Made by a program: the position numbers and the translations under genes
From: Methylobacterium sp. UNC378MF
GTDB lineage: Bacteria; Pseudomonadota; Alphaproteobacteria; Rhizobiales; Beijerinckiaceae
Length of the DNA stretch: 64,000 nucleotides
Direction of reading: 5' to 3'
Assembly (NCBI RefSeq): GCF_900103195.1
Contig: NZ_FMWU01000025.1
Coordinates: 18,447 to 82,446, forward strand
Shown here: piece by piece, positions 45,531 to 54,892 of the stretch
Position numbering within the stretch: the stretch's first letter is position 1
Layout of the letters: each line of letters starts with the position of its first letter
The notes under the pieces: model-generated
Database searches by the model: none
The model's input: the letters and a program-made list of their open reading frames with translations, nothing else
Told to the model about the DNA's origin: nothing

Positions 45531-46463
45531 TCAGATCCCCGCATACCACTCGTAGCCGCGATCCTCCCAGTAGCCGCCGCCGCCCTGGCCGATCCCGGCG
45601 AGCGACCCCACCAGCTCGACCCGCATCACGTACTTGGCCTGCTTGTAGCCGAGCTGGCGCTCGACCCGCAGGCGCAGGGGCGCGCCGTTGGAGACCGGCA
45701 GCGGCTTGCCGTTGAGGTCGTAGGCCAGGATCGTCTGCGGGTTGACGGCGTCGTAGAGGTCGATGCTCTCGTAGTAGCGGATCGGCGTGCGCTTATCCTC
45801 GGGCTCCGAATCGGCGCTGCCCTGGCCCCAATCGTCCTTGGGCGCGTCGGTGGCTGTGGGCGCGCCGCCCCAATCCTCGGCGGCGGCGAGCTGGACGTAG
45901 GCCTCGCGCACCGCGCCCGGGTGGCCGGGCCTCAGGAAGGCCCCGTCCTGGCTGCCGGCATATTCGAGCGTGTCGGCGCAGTGGAACACCGCGTAGCGCG
46001 CCTGCGGCTTGAGCCCGGCCCGCTTCAGCACCTCGGCGAGCGGCACCCCGGCCCATTGCCCGATGCAGCTCCAGCCCTCCACGCAATCGTGACGGGTGAT
46101 CTGCGTCCGCGACGGCAGGGCGCGCAGGTCCGCGAGGCTGAGCGACAGCGGGGTCTCGACCAGACCGTCGACCGTGAGCCTGAAGGCGGCGAATTTCTGC
46201 GCCGCGAGCGCCCGATAGGCGCGGTCGGGCGGATCGATGGTGCCGTTCGGCTTGAACCACGGCGAGATCATCGCGGCCGGGAATTCCCGCGCCAGGGTGG
46301 CGGGCGACATCAGCAGGCGCTGGACATACAGGTTGGCGTCCTCGCCGACCTGGAGGGTGCGCCGGCCCGTCTCGGTCCCGGCGAAGCGGTCGCACCCGCC
46401 GAGCAGGGCGGTGCCCATCAGGCCGGCGCCGCCGGTGAGGAGCTTGCGGCGGTGGAGGATCAT
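45531..46463 (-). CDS. Molybdopterin-dependent oxidoreductase of the sulfite oxidase/MsrP fold
   Basis: A 310-aa exported protein. A twin-arginine-like start (HRRKLLTGGAG) leads to a possible lipobox (ALLGGC, Cys24). The molybdenum-ligating cysteine is C127 in RHDCVEGWS, and ESIDLYDAVNP fits the cofactor-binding region. MsrP (YedY) repairs oxidised methionine in the periplasm; this protein is of the same fold but its substrate is not established. It overlaps the upstream cytochrome gene by four bases (ATGA), so the two form an operon in which the cytochrome probably supplies electrons. Confidence 0.85.
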   Translation of the reverse strand: MILHRRKLLTGGAGLMGTALLGGCDRFAGTETGRRTLQVGEDANLYVQRLLMSPATLAREFPAAMISPWFKPNGTIDPPDRAYRALAAQKFAAFRLTVDGLVETPLSLSLADLRALPSRTQITRHDCVEGWSCIGQWAGVPLAEVLKRAGLKPQARYAVFHCADTLEYAGSQDGAFLRPGHPGAVREAYVQLAAAEDWGGAPTATDAPKDDWGQGSADSEPEDKRTPIRYYESIDLYDAVNPQTILAYDLNGKPLPVSNGAPLRLRVERQLGYKQAKYVMRVELVGSLAGIGQGGGGYWEDRGYEWYAGI

Positions 46464-47323
46464 CGGGCGTGCTCCCGGTCACGGCCGAGGCTGAACCAGC
46501 CGGTGATCATGCCGCGCATGTTGTTGACGAGGCCGGAGACCAGCACGAGCAGCACGTGGACCACCACGAACAGCACGATCAGGCCGGCGGCGATGAAGTG
46601 GACGCTGCGCGCCGATTGCCGGCCTCCGAACAGTTCGGTCAGCCAGGGCCAGGCGGCGTCCATCCCGGGCGACATGGCGAGGCCGGCGAGCACCATCGCG
46701 GGCAGCAGGCCCAGCACGAGGACGAGGTAGGTCAGCTTCTGGATGACGTTGTAGCGCTTGGCCTCCGTGCCCTCAGGGAAGCGCAGGAGCAGGTGCTCCT
46801 TCACGGAGCCGCCGAAGTCGCGGATCTGGTCCCCGTCCGGGATCAGCCGGCGGCGGAGCTGGCCCGAGAACAGGCCGTACAGCAGGTAGACCGCCCCGTT
46901 GATCACCAGAAGCCACGCGAACAGGAAATGCCAGCGCCGCCCCGTGGCGAGATCCTGATCGGCCGGCAGGGTCGCCCAGGACGGGAAGGCGCGCTCCACC
47001 TCGGTGCCGCCCTCGGCGCGGGACAGGCCGAGCACCCCGGTCGTGTCGAGGCTGTGCGTGCCGACCGTCACCACCCCGTGGCTCCTGCCGTCGCGGCCCT
47101 GCTCGCTGGTGATGGCCAGCGCCGGATCGTCGAAGGTGGAGACCGCGCCCCAATAGAGGGCCGGATGGGCGTTGAAGATCTGCAGGCCGCTCATCAGCAG
47201 CACCAGCAGAACCGCGGCGTTGATCCAGTGCGCCAGCCGGATCACCAGCGGATGGCGGTAGAACCAGCGGCGCCCCTGCCGGTCGACGGTCTCGGGGGCT
47301 TCGAGAGCAGGGGAGGCGGCCAA
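46460..47323 (-). CDS. Cytochrome b561/b-type di-haem membrane subunit
   Basis: A 287-aa membrane protein with four or five helices. Histidines for haem occur at RLAHWINA, HFLFAWLLV and SVHFIAAG, the arrangement of hydrogenase/formate-dehydrogenase-type cytochrome b subunits. A ~90-residue periplasmic loop lies between helices 1 and 2. It precedes and overlaps the molybdopterin gene, so it is the likely quinol-linked redox partner. This differs from the six-helix MsrQ that normally partners MsrP. Confidence 0.87.
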   Translation of the reverse strand: MAASPALEAPETVDRQGRRWFYRHPLVIRLAHWINAAVLLVLLMSGLQIFNAHPALYWGAVSTFDDPALAITSEQGRDGRSHGVVTVGTHSLDTTGVLGLSRAEGGTEVERAFPSWATLPADQDLATGRRWHFLFAWLLVINGAVYLLYGLFSGQLRRRLIPDGDQIRDFGGSVKEHLLLRFPEGTEAKRYNVIQKLTYLVLVLGLLPAMVLAGLAMSPGMDAAWPWLTELFGGRQSARSVHFIAAGLIVLFVVVHVLLVLVSGLVNNMRGMITGWFSLGRDREHAR

Positions 47324-47486
47324 GCGTCGGGATCCCGGTCATGCGGCGCCGGGAATCGTCCGAATCCCGACCGTTGGGGCAGATACGTGGCGCGGGTCGC
47401 GCCGGTTACCATCCGCCGGAAAAATGGCCGCAGGCGCCCCCCCGCCTTGCCGGGAGGGCGCGCCGCACCTACACCCGGGCCTCATC

Positions 47487-48434
47487 ATGACGAGCCCCGC
47501 GCCCCCGGCCTTCCCGCACCGGCACCTCCTCGGCATCGAGGGCCTGACCCGGCCCGACATCGAGGCTCTGCTCGACGCCGCAGAATCCGCCGTCGACATC
47601 TCGCGGCAGGTGGAGAAGAAGCGCACGACCCTGCGGGGCCGCACGCAGATCAACCTGTTCTTCGAGCCCTCGACGCGGACGCAATCGTCCTTCGAGCTCG
47701 CCGGCAAGCGGCTCGGCGCCGACGTGATGAACATGTCGGTCGCCTCGTCCTCGGTGAAGAAGGGCGAGACTCTGATCGACACCGCCGCGACGCTCAACGC
47801 CATGCGGCCCGACATCATCGTGGTCCGTCACGAATCGGCCGGCGCGGTGCACCTGCTGGCCCGCAAGGTCGATTGCGCGGTGGTCAATGCCGGCGACGGC
47901 GCCCACGAGCACCCGACCCAGGCGCTCCTCGATGCGCTCACCATCCGCCGCAACAAGGGGCGGATCGAGGGCCTGCAGGTGGCGATCTGCGGCGATGTCC
48001 TGCACTCGCGGGTGGCGCGCTCCAACATCATCCTGCTTCAGGCGATGGGCGCGCGGGTGCGCCTGATCGCGCCCTCGACGCTGCTGCCCGCCGGGATCGA
48101 GCGCTTCGGCGTCGAGACCTTCACGGACATGCGCAAGGGCCTCGCCGGCTGCGACATCGTGATGATGCTGCGCCTCCAGCGCGAGCGCATGAACGGCTCG
48201 TTCGTACCCTCCGTGAAGGAGTATTTCCGCTATTTCGGCCTCGACGGCGAGAAGCTGGCGCTGGCCAAGCCCGACGCCCTGGTGATGCATCCGGGACCGA
48301 TGAACCGCGGCGTCGAGATCGCCTCGGACATCGCCGACGGGGCGCAGTCGCTGATCCGCGAGCAGGTCGAGATGGGCGTCGCCGTGCGCATGGCCGTGCT
48401 GGAGGCGCTGTCCCGGCACCTGCCGAACGAGTGA
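47487..48434 (+). CDS. pyrB: Aspartate carbamoyltransferase catalytic subunit
   Basis: A 315-aa enzyme making N-carbamoyl-aspartate for pyrimidine synthesis. The carbamoyl-phosphate motif STRTQSSFE (residues 62-70), GDGAHEHPTQALLD and MHPGPMNRG are intact. An in-frame ATG at 47424 exists, but the ATG at 47487 matches the family N-terminus. No pyrI or pyrC partner is adjacent. Confidence 0.95.
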   Translation: MTSPAPPAFPHRHLLGIEGLTRPDIEALLDAAESAVDISRQVEKKRTTLRGRTQINLFFEPSTRTQSSFELAGKRLGADVMNMSVASSSVKKGETLIDTAATLNAMRPDIIVVRHESAGAVHLLARKVDCAVVNAGDGAHEHPTQALLDALTIRRNKGRIEGLQVAICGDVLHSRVARSNIILLQAMGARVRLIAPSTLLPAGIERFGVETFTDMRKGLAGCDIVMMLRLQRERMNGSFVPSVKEYFRYFGLDGEKLALAKPDALVMHPGPMNRGVEIASDIADGAQSLIREQVEMGVAVRMAVLEALSRHLPNE

Positions 48435-48558
48435 GCCCCGGACAAAGCCGGGCGGCCTTCACCCGCACCGCTTGCCCGCGGGCTGGCCGTGGCGCAGTTT
48501 CCTGCCGAAATCCGGTCCTGATCCGTATAAAGGGCCGTCGTAACATGCAGATCGCTTC

Positions 48559-48882
48559 ATGACCGCCTACACGCTCGCCGACCTCGCCGCCCTCGTGGCG
48601 AGCCGTGCCGGGACCGATCCCGCCACTTCGTACACGGCCAAGCTCCTGTCCGAAGGCCCCGCCAAGGCGGCCAAGAAGCTCGGCGAGGAGGCGGTGGAGG
48701 CCGCAATCGCGGCCGTGCAGGGCGACAAGACCGGCCTGCGGAACGAGGCCGCCGACGTGCTCTACCATCTCATCGTGCTGCTTCGGGCTGGCGGGGTCGA
48801 GCTCGACGCCGTCATGGCCGAGCTGGAGCGCCGCACTGCCCAGAGCGGCATCGCCGAGAAGGCCGCGAGGCGCCACGCGTGA
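48559..48882 (+). CDS. hisE: Phosphoribosyl-ATP pyrophosphatase
   Basis: A 107-aa all-alpha MazG-like enzyme of histidine biosynthesis, hydrolysing phosphoribosyl-ATP to phosphoribosyl-AMP. The metal-binding motifs KKLGEEAVEAAIAA and LRNEAADVLYHLIVLL are complete. The stop overlaps the coaA start (GTGA). In many alphaproteobacteria hisE-coaA follow the his operon; here the other his genes are not visible. Confidence 0.95.
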   Translation: MTAYTLADLAALVASRAGTDPATSYTAKLLSEGPAKAAKKLGEEAVEAAIAAVQGDKTGLRNEAADVLYHLIVLLRAGGVELDAVMAELERRTAQSGIAEKAARRHA

Positions 48883-49868
48883 ACGCGGCCGCGCTGCCGG
48901 GCTCGGTCGAGGCGATCCTCGAAGCGTCGGACCGGCTCTCGCCCTATCGCCGCTTCAGCCGCGAGGAATGGGCGCAGCTCCGCGCCGACACGCCGCTCAC
49001 CCTCAAGCAGGAGGATCTCGAGCGGCTGCAATCGATCAACGACCCGATCTCGGTGGAGGAGGTTGAGGCGATCTACCTGCCGCTGTCGCGCCTGCTCGCC
49101 CTCTACGTCGCGGCGACCCAGGGCCTGTTCAAGGCGACGCAGCGCTTCCTGCTGGCCGAGCGCGAGACCAAGGCGCCCTACATCATCGGGCTCGCCGGAT
49201 CGGTGGCGGTGGGCAAGTCCACCACGGCCCGCATCCTGACGGCGCTGCTCGCGCGCTGGCCCAACACCCCGAAGGTCGACCTCGTCACCACCGACGGCTT
49301 CCTGCTGCCCAACGCCGAGCTCGCCGCCAACGGGCTGATGGAGCGGAAAGGGTTTCCCGAGAGCTACGACACCGCCGCGCTGCTGCGCTTCCTCCACGAC
49401 GTGAAGGCCGGACACAAGCGCGTGACCGCGCCGCTCTACTCGCACCTCGTCTACGACCGCGTGCCCGGGGAGGAGCGGGTGGTGGAGAGCCCCGACATCC
49501 TGATCGTCGAGGGCCTGAACGTGCTCCAGCCCGCCCGCCTGCCGCGCGACGGCACCGCGATTCCGTTCGTGTCCGATTTCTTCGACTTCTCGATCTATCT
49601 CGACGGCCACGAGGACGACCTGCACCGCTGGTACGTCACGCGCTTCATGAAGCTGCGGCAGACGGCATTCCGCGACCCGCGCTCCTACTTCCGGAAATAT
49701 GCCGGGATTCCCGAGACCGAGGCGCTCGACATCGCCGACCGGCTCTGGACGACGATCAACCTGCCGAACCTGCGCGAGAACATCGTCCCGACTCGCCAAC
49801 GGGCGAGCCTGATCCTCACCAAGGGCGCGAGCCACCGGATCGAGAGCGTGGCGTTGCGGCGGTTGTGA
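48879..49868 (+). CDS. coaA: Pantothenate kinase (type I)
   Basis: A 329-aa P-loop kinase phosphorylating pantothenate, the first committed step to coenzyme A. P-loop GSVAVGKST lies at residues 107-115, and TTDGFLLPN, ESYDTAALL and NVLQP follow. The start is GTG overlapping the hisE TGA, which implies coupled translation. Length is normal for E. coli-type CoaA. Confidence 0.95.
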   Translation: MNAAALPGSVEAILEASDRLSPYRRFSREEWAQLRADTPLTLKQEDLERLQSINDPISVEEVEAIYLPLSRLLALYVAATQGLFKATQRFLLAERETKAPYIIGLAGSVAVGKSTTARILTALLARWPNTPKVDLVTTDGFLLPNAELAANGLMERKGFPESYDTAALLRFLHDVKAGHKRVTAPLYSHLVYDRVPGEERVVESPDILIVEGLNVLQPARLPRDGTAIPFVSDFFDFSIYLDGHEDDLHRWYVTRFMKLRQTAFRDPRSYFRKYAGIPETEALDIADRLWTTINLPNLRENIVPTRQRASLILTKGASHRIESVALRRL

Positions 49869-49916
49869 ACCGATGCGAGACGATCGCGTGATCGGCTCGC
49901 ATGAAGACCGAACCTC

Positions 49917-50009
49917 CGTCATCACGAGCGAAGCGAAGTGACCCAGGGCAGCGCGACGTTCGGGGGCATGTCGCCGACCCTGGATTGCTTCGCTTCGCTC
50001 GCAAGGACG
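49917..50009. repeat. Dispersed palindromic element between coaA and thpR
   Basis: The left end carries GAGCGAAGCGAAGTGACCCAGGG and the right end CCCTGGATTGCTTCGCTTCGCTCGC, forming long complementary arms. The centre is unrelated to coding sequence. The same family appears at 39731-39840. Confidence 0.7.
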
Positions 50010-50031
50010 TGAACGACCGAGCCCAGGCGCA

Positions 50032-50571
50032 TCACGCGAACGGGAACTCCGCCTCCGCCACATACGGCCCGCCGCCGGTGGAGTCCCGCGCCGAGAACAG
50101 CGTCACCCGGTCCAACGTGTAGGTCAGCGGCGCGAAGACCGGCGCCTGCGACAGGTACATCGCGGTCGCTTCCGGCGTGGCGTCGCGCCGCAGTCGGGCC
50201 AGGGTCACGTGCGGGGTGAATTTCCGCCGTTCCGGCTCGACCCCGGCGCGGCGCACGAGCCGCTCCTGCTCGGCCTGGAGATCCAGCAGCTCCGCCTCGG
50301 GAACCACCGCGGCGTAGAGCGCCCGCGGCCGGTCGCCGCCGAAGATGCCGAGGCCGTCGAGCGTCACGGTCAGGGCAGGGCGCGCCCGCATCCCCGACAG
50401 GGCCTCGACGACGTCGTCGGCCACCGTCGCCTCGACGTCGCCGAGGAACCGCAGGGTCACGTGGAAGTCGCCGGGCTCGATCCAGCGGGCCCCCGGCAGG
50501 CCGCCCTGCCAGGCCCTGAGCGCGTCGGCGACCGCTTGCGGCACGGCGAGCCCGGTGAACAGCCGCGGCAT
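50032..50571 (-). CDS. thpR: RNA 2',3'-cyclic phosphodiesterase (2H family)
   Basis: A 179-aa member of the 2H phosphoesterase family (ThpR/LigT). The two catalytic H-x-T motifs are FHVTLRF and PHVTLAR. Members open 2',3'-cyclic phosphates on RNA; the in vivo substrate is unsettled. Its start overlaps the tesA stop by one base (TAATG), so it is coupled to tesA. Confidence 0.92.
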   Translation of the reverse strand: MPRLFTGLAVPQAVADALRAWQGGLPGARWIEPGDFHVTLRFLGDVEATVADDVVEALSGMRARPALTVTLDGLGIFGGDRPRALYAAVVPEAELLDLQAEQERLVRRAGVEPERRKFTPHVTLARLRRDATPEATAMYLSQAPVFAPLTYTLDRVTLFSARDSTGGGPYVAEAEFPFA

Positions 50572-51266
50572 TATCGCGTCGCGCCCTGGCGGAGGCCGTC
50601 CAGGAAGCGCATCACGGTCGGCAGCATCCGGGCCGCGATGGTCTCTACGCCCTGCCGGTTCGGGTGCAGCATGTCGTCGAGGTGCTGCGCCCGGTCGCCG
50701 ATGATCCCGTCGAGGAAGAACGGGTAGAGGGTCAGGCCGTAGCGCTCGGCCAGCGCCGGGTAGATCGCGTCGAACCGGGCCTTGTAGTCCGGCCCGAGAT
50801 TGGGGGCGGCCTGCATGCCGGCCAGCAGGATCGGGATGCCCCGCGCCTTCAGCCGCTCGATGATCGCCGACAGCGCGCCCTCGGTGACCTTCGGGTCGGT
50901 GCCGCGCAGCATGTCGTTGGCGCCGAGTTCGAGGATCACGCCGGCGGTCCCGTCCGGCACCGACCAATCGACCCGGTCGAGGCCGCCGGTGGCGGTGTCG
51001 CCGGAGACGCCGGCATTGGCCACCGTCACGTCCGCGCCCTTGGCCTTGAGCAGGCGCTCAAGCACGGACGGCAAGGCCGCGTCGGCCGGCAGGCGGTAGC
51101 CGGCGGTCAGGCTGTCGCCGAGGGCGACGAGCTTGATCGGGCCGCCCGAGGCGGCCTGCGCATCTGTCATGAAAGGGACCATCAGGAACGCGAGCGCTGC
51201 GGCAAACAGGGCCGTGCGCCGGAACACACCGCCTTCGTCATGGCGCGGCCCCAATGCAAAACCCAT
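50571..51266 (-). CDS. tesA: Periplasmic SGNH esterase/lysophospholipase TesA
   Basis: A 231-aa hydrolase with a signal peptide (RRTALFAAALAFLMVPFMTDAQA) and the SGNH blocks GDSLTAGY (Ser52), GGLDR, GAND and DMLHPN with the catalytic Asp/His. Homologues act as acyl-CoA thioesterase, arylesterase and lysophospholipase. It is divergent from the ybbA/ybbP pair, the same arrangement as in E. coli, suggesting a shared envelope-lipid task. Confidence 0.92.
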   Translation of the reverse strand: MGFALGPRHDEGGVFRRTALFAAALAFLMVPFMTDAQAASGGPIKLVALGDSLTAGYRLPADAALPSVLERLLKAKGADVTVANAGVSGDTATGGLDRVDWSVPDGTAGVILELGANDMLRGTDPKVTEGALSAIIERLKARGIPILLAGMQAAPNLGPDYKARFDAIYPALAERYGLTLYPFFLDGIIGDRAQHLDDMLHPNRQGVETIAARMLPTVMRFLDGLRQGATR

Positions 51267-51359
51267 ATCGCGGTGCACCCGCGGCCCGTACAGCCAAGAT
51301 CGAAGCCAACCGAGGACCTCGCGCGCCATGCTCGTCATCGCCCACAGATCGGCTCGCCG

Positions 51360-52061
51360 GTGAGCCAAGGCAAGGTGCTGCGCGAGCCCGCGATCGCGCT
51401 GTCGAACATCGATCTCAGCCTCGGACGCGGCGCCGCCCGCGTCCACGTCCTGCGCGGCATCTCGCTCAGCGTCGACCGCGGCGAGGCGGTGGGCCTCGTC
51501 GGCCCGTCCGGCTCCGGCAAGTCGACGCTGCTGATGGTCATGGCCGGGTTGGAGCGGCCCGATTCCGGCGGCGTCGTCATCGAGGACACCGACCTCGTCC
51601 GCCTCGACGAGGACGCGCTCGCCCGGTTCCGGGGCCGGCGGATCGGCATCGTGTTCCAGGCCTTCCACCTCGTGCCGACCATGACGGCCCTGGAGAACGT
51701 GGCCCTGCCGCTCGAACTCGCCGACCGGCCCGGCGCCCTGGACCGGGCCCGGACCGAGCTGGAGGCGGTCGGCCTCGGACACCGGCTGCACCATTACCCG
51801 GCGCAGCTCTCCGGCGGCGAGCAGCAGCGCGTCGCCATCGCCCGCGCGGTCGCCCCCGATCCGGCGATCCTGGTGGCCGACGAGCCCACCGGCAACCTCG
51901 ACGAGGCCACCGGCCGCCAGATCGTCGACCTCCTGTTCCGGCTGAAGCGTGACCGCGGCGCGACACTGGTCCTCGTGACCCACGATAACGGCCTCGCGCG
52001 CCTGTGCGACCGCACCGTGCGCCTGCGTTCCGGGCGGATCGAGGAGGCGGTGACCGCCTGA
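51360..52061 (+). CDS. ybbA: ABC transporter ATP-binding protein, YbbA/LolD-like
   Basis: A 233-aa ATPase. Walker A GPSGSGKST (residues 48-56), signature LSGGEQQR and Walker B AILVADEP are complete. The LolD/MacB-type subfamily partners permeases that work mechanically on the periplasmic side. The start is GTG (51360). The TGA overlaps the permease ATG by one base (TGATG). Confidence 0.93.
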   Translation: MSQGKVLREPAIALSNIDLSLGRGAARVHVLRGISLSVDRGEAVGLVGPSGSGKSTLLMVMAGLERPDSGGVVIEDTDLVRLDEDALARFRGRRIGIVFQAFHLVPTMTALENVALPLELADRPGALDRARTELEAVGLGHRLHHYPAQLSGGEQQRVAIARAVAPDPAILVADEPTGNLDEATGRQIVDLLFRLKRDRGATLVLVTHDNGLARLCDRTVRLRSGRIEEAVTA

Positions 52062-54637
52062 TGCACGGCACGCTCACCCGCCCCGACCCCGCGCCCCGGC
52101 GCATCCCGCTCACCCTGCGCCTCGCTTGGCGTGAGCTGCGCGCCGGCCTCACCGGCTTCGCGGTGTTCCTCGCCTGCATCGCGTTGGGCGTCACGGCCAT
52201 CGCGGGGGTGGCTTCGATCTCGCGCTCGCTCTCGGACGGGCTCGGCCGCGAGGGCCGCCGGATCCTCGGGGGCGACCTCGCCTACAACCTGATCAACCGC
52301 GAGGCGACCGACGCGGAGAAGCAGGCCCTCGCGCGCGAAGGCCGCCTCGACGTCGTCGCCTCCCTGCGCGCCATGGCGGTGGCGCCGAGCGGCGATGCGG
52401 CCCTGGTCGAGCTGAAGGCCGTCGACCCGGCCACCTACCCGGCCGCGGGCGAGATCGCCACCGACCCGCCGGGCCGCCTCGCCGATCTGCTGGCGGAGCG
52501 GGACGGGGTGCCGGGAGCACTCGCCGATCCGGCTCTGCTCACCCGCCTCGACGTCAAGGTCGGCGACCGGATCGCGCTTGCCGGGCACGATGTGGCGCTC
52601 CGCGGCACGATCGTGTCGGAGCCCGACAAGATCGCCGGCGGCATCGGCTTCGGGCCGCGGCTGATGATCGCCGAGCCGACGCTCCGGGCCACCGGCCTCG
52701 TCCAGCCCGGAAGCCTCAACCGCTGGAGCTACCGCCTCATCCTGCCGCCCGGCGCGCCGGATGCCGATCTCGACGCGGCGCAGGGTCGGATCCGCGCCGC
52801 GACTCCGGAGGCCGGCTGGGAGATCCGCTCGCGCACCAATGCCGATCCGCGCTTTTCCAAGAGCATCGAGCGCTTCACGCAGTTCCTGACCCTGGTGGGA
52901 CTCACCGCGCTGATCGTCGGCGGCGTCGGGGTCGGCAATGCCGTCCATGCCTTCGTGGAGCGCAAGCGGCCCTCGATCGCGACCCTCAAGAGCGTCGGCG
53001 CGCCGGGCTCGCAGGTGGTCGCGCTCTACCTGACGCAGGTGATGCTCATCGCCGGGCTGGGCACCCTCATCGGCCTCGCGATTGGCGCGAGCCTGCCCTT
53101 CCTCCTCGACGCGCTGTTCTCCGCCGATCTGCCGCTGCCACTGAACCCGACGCTCGCCCCGGGGGAACTCGCGCTCGCCGCCGCCTACGGGCTGATCACC
53201 GCCTTGGCGTTCGCGATCACGCCGCTCGGCCGCGCCCACGACGTGCCGGTCTCCGGGCTGTTCCGCGACACGGTCGACCCGGCCCGCGTCAGCCCGCGCT
53301 GGCGCTACCGGATCTGGCTGGGCCTGAGCCTCGCGGCCCTGGTCGGCCTGTCGGTGGCGACCGCCTTCGACCGGCGCGTGGCGCTGATCTTCATCGCGGC
53401 CGCCGCCATCGCGTTCGGCCTGCTGAATGGGGTGGCGCTCGGCCTGATGGCGCTCGCCCGGCGCCTGCCGCACCCGCGCTGGCCGGCGCCCCGGATGGCG
53501 CTCGCCAACCTGCACCGGCCCGGGGCGCTCACCCCCGCCATCGTCCTGTCGCTCGGCCTCGGCGTGACGCTCCTCGTGACGCTCAGCCTGATCGACGCCA
53601 ATGTCCGCCGCACGATCAGCGCGACCCTGCCGGCGCGGGCGCCGAACCTGTTCTTCCTCGACATCCCGTCCCGGGATGCGGGTGCGTTCCGGGACTTCCT
53701 GGCGCGCTCCGCGCCGAACGGGAAGGTCGAGGACGTGCCGATGATGCGCGGCCGGATCGTTGCCCTGAACGGCGTGCCGGCGAGCAAGATCCGACCGCCG
53801 GAGGACGCCGCCTGGGTGCTCGACGGCGACCGGGGCATCACCTACGCCGACACGGTACCGGACGGATCGAGCCTGACCGAGGGCGCGTGGTGGAGCGCCG
53901 AGCAGGGCGCAAAGCCGCTGGTCTCCTTCGAGGCGGACCTCGCCCGCCAGCTCGGCCTCAAGCTCGGCGACACCGTGACGGTGAACGTGCTCGGCCGCGA
54001 CCTCACCGCGACGATCTTCAACCTGCGCCGGGTCGAGTGGCGCAACCTCGGCATCAACTTCGTGATGGTGTTCTCGCCCGGCACCTTCCGGGGCGCGCCG
54101 CATTCCGACCTCGCCACGCTGACGCTGCCCGGCGGCACCGACGCGGCCACCGAGAACCACATCCTGCGCGACGTCGCGAAGACCTTCCCGTCGGTGAGCG
54201 CCGTGCGCGTCAAGGACGCGCTGGACGCGATCGGCGACCTCGTCGGTCGCCTTGTCATGGCGATTCGCGGGGCGAGCGCGGTCGCGGTGCTGGCGAGCCT
54301 GTTCGTCCTGGCCGGCGCCATCGCGGCCGGCCACCGGGCGCGGCTCTACGACGCCGTGGTGCTCAAGGTCCTGGGCGCGAGCCGCGCGCGGCTGCTCACC
54401 GCCTACGCCCTCGAATACGCTGCCCTGGGCCTCGCCACGGCCCTGTTCGGCCTCATCGCCGGGTCGCTCGCCGGCTGGGTGATCGTCGCCAAGGTCATGC
54501 ACCTCGACTTCCGCCTCGACCTGTCGGGCGCGCTGGTCGCGGCCGTGGCCGCGGTGGCCCTGGCGATCCTGCTGGGCCTCGTCGGCACGTGGCGGATCCT
54601 GGGGCAGAAGCCCGCCCCGTATCTGCGGCAGATCTGA
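52061..54637 (+). CDS. ybbP: ABC transporter permease, YbbP/FtsX-type
   Basis: An 858-aa permease with an N-terminal helix, a large periplasmic domain and a set of FtsX helices (SIERFTQFLTLVGLTALIVGGVGVGNAV, ERKRPSIATLKSVGA). A second, similar half follows (GRLVMAIRGASAVAVLASLFVLAGAI, VVLKVLGASRARLL), the YbbP layout with two FtsX domains. Substrate unknown; lipid or lipoprotein extraction is the usual proposal. It forms an operon with the ATPase. Confidence 0.93.
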   Translation: MHGTLTRPDPAPRRIPLTLRLAWRELRAGLTGFAVFLACIALGVTAIAGVASISRSLSDGLGREGRRILGGDLAYNLINREATDAEKQALAREGRLDVVASLRAMAVAPSGDAALVELKAVDPATYPAAGEIATDPPGRLADLLAERDGVPGALADPALLTRLDVKVGDRIALAGHDVALRGTIVSEPDKIAGGIGFGPRLMIAEPTLRATGLVQPGSLNRWSYRLILPPGAPDADLDAAQGRIRAATPEAGWEIRSRTNADPRFSKSIERFTQFLTLVGLTALIVGGVGVGNAVHAFVERKRPSIATLKSVGAPGSQVVALYLTQVMLIAGLGTLIGLAIGASLPFLLDALFSADLPLPLNPTLAPGELALAAAYGLITALAFAITPLGRAHDVPVSGLFRDTVDPARVSPRWRYRIWLGLSLAALVGLSVATAFDRRVALIFIAAAAIAFGLLNGVALGLMALARRLPHPRWPAPRMALANLHRPGALTPAIVLSLGLGVTLLVTLSLIDANVRRTISATLPARAPNLFFLDIPSRDAGAFRDFLARSAPNGKVEDVPMMRGRIVALNGVPASKIRPPEDAAWVLDGDRGITYADTVPDGSSLTEGAWWSAEQGAKPLVSFEADLARQLGLKLGDTVTVNVLGRDLTATIFNLRRVEWRNLGINFVMVFSPGTFRGAPHSDLATLTLPGGTDAATENHILRDVAKTFPSVSAVRVKDALDAIGDLVGRLVMAIRGASAVAVLASLFVLAGAIAAGHRARLYDAVVLKVLGASRARLLTAYALEYAALGLATALFGLIAGSLAGWVIVAKVMHLDFRLDLSGALVAAVAAVALAILLGLVGTWRILGQKPAPYLRQI

Positions 54638-54892
54638 AGGACGCCGCCAATTCATTGAATTCGCGCGCAGACGACGAGTCAGCTCTCAACCGCTCAATCC
54701 TGCGCAGAGATTCGAGCGCGGTCTCATCGATGTCGGTTCGTCGAACCTCTCGATCCCGAGGATAATTTCCCAGCCCTGACAAAGAGCGCGTGGCTGCACG
54801 GCTATTCGCAAGTGAACTCTTTGTCATTCTGCCGCGATGTCGGTACGGAGAACGATATTCAAATTTTCGACGAGCCGGGAGGACCATCCGCC

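Noticed and set aside
51794..54655. A 953-codon minus-strand frame opposite ybbP
   Set aside because: Antisense shadow; composition dominated by Arg, Glu, Gln and His.
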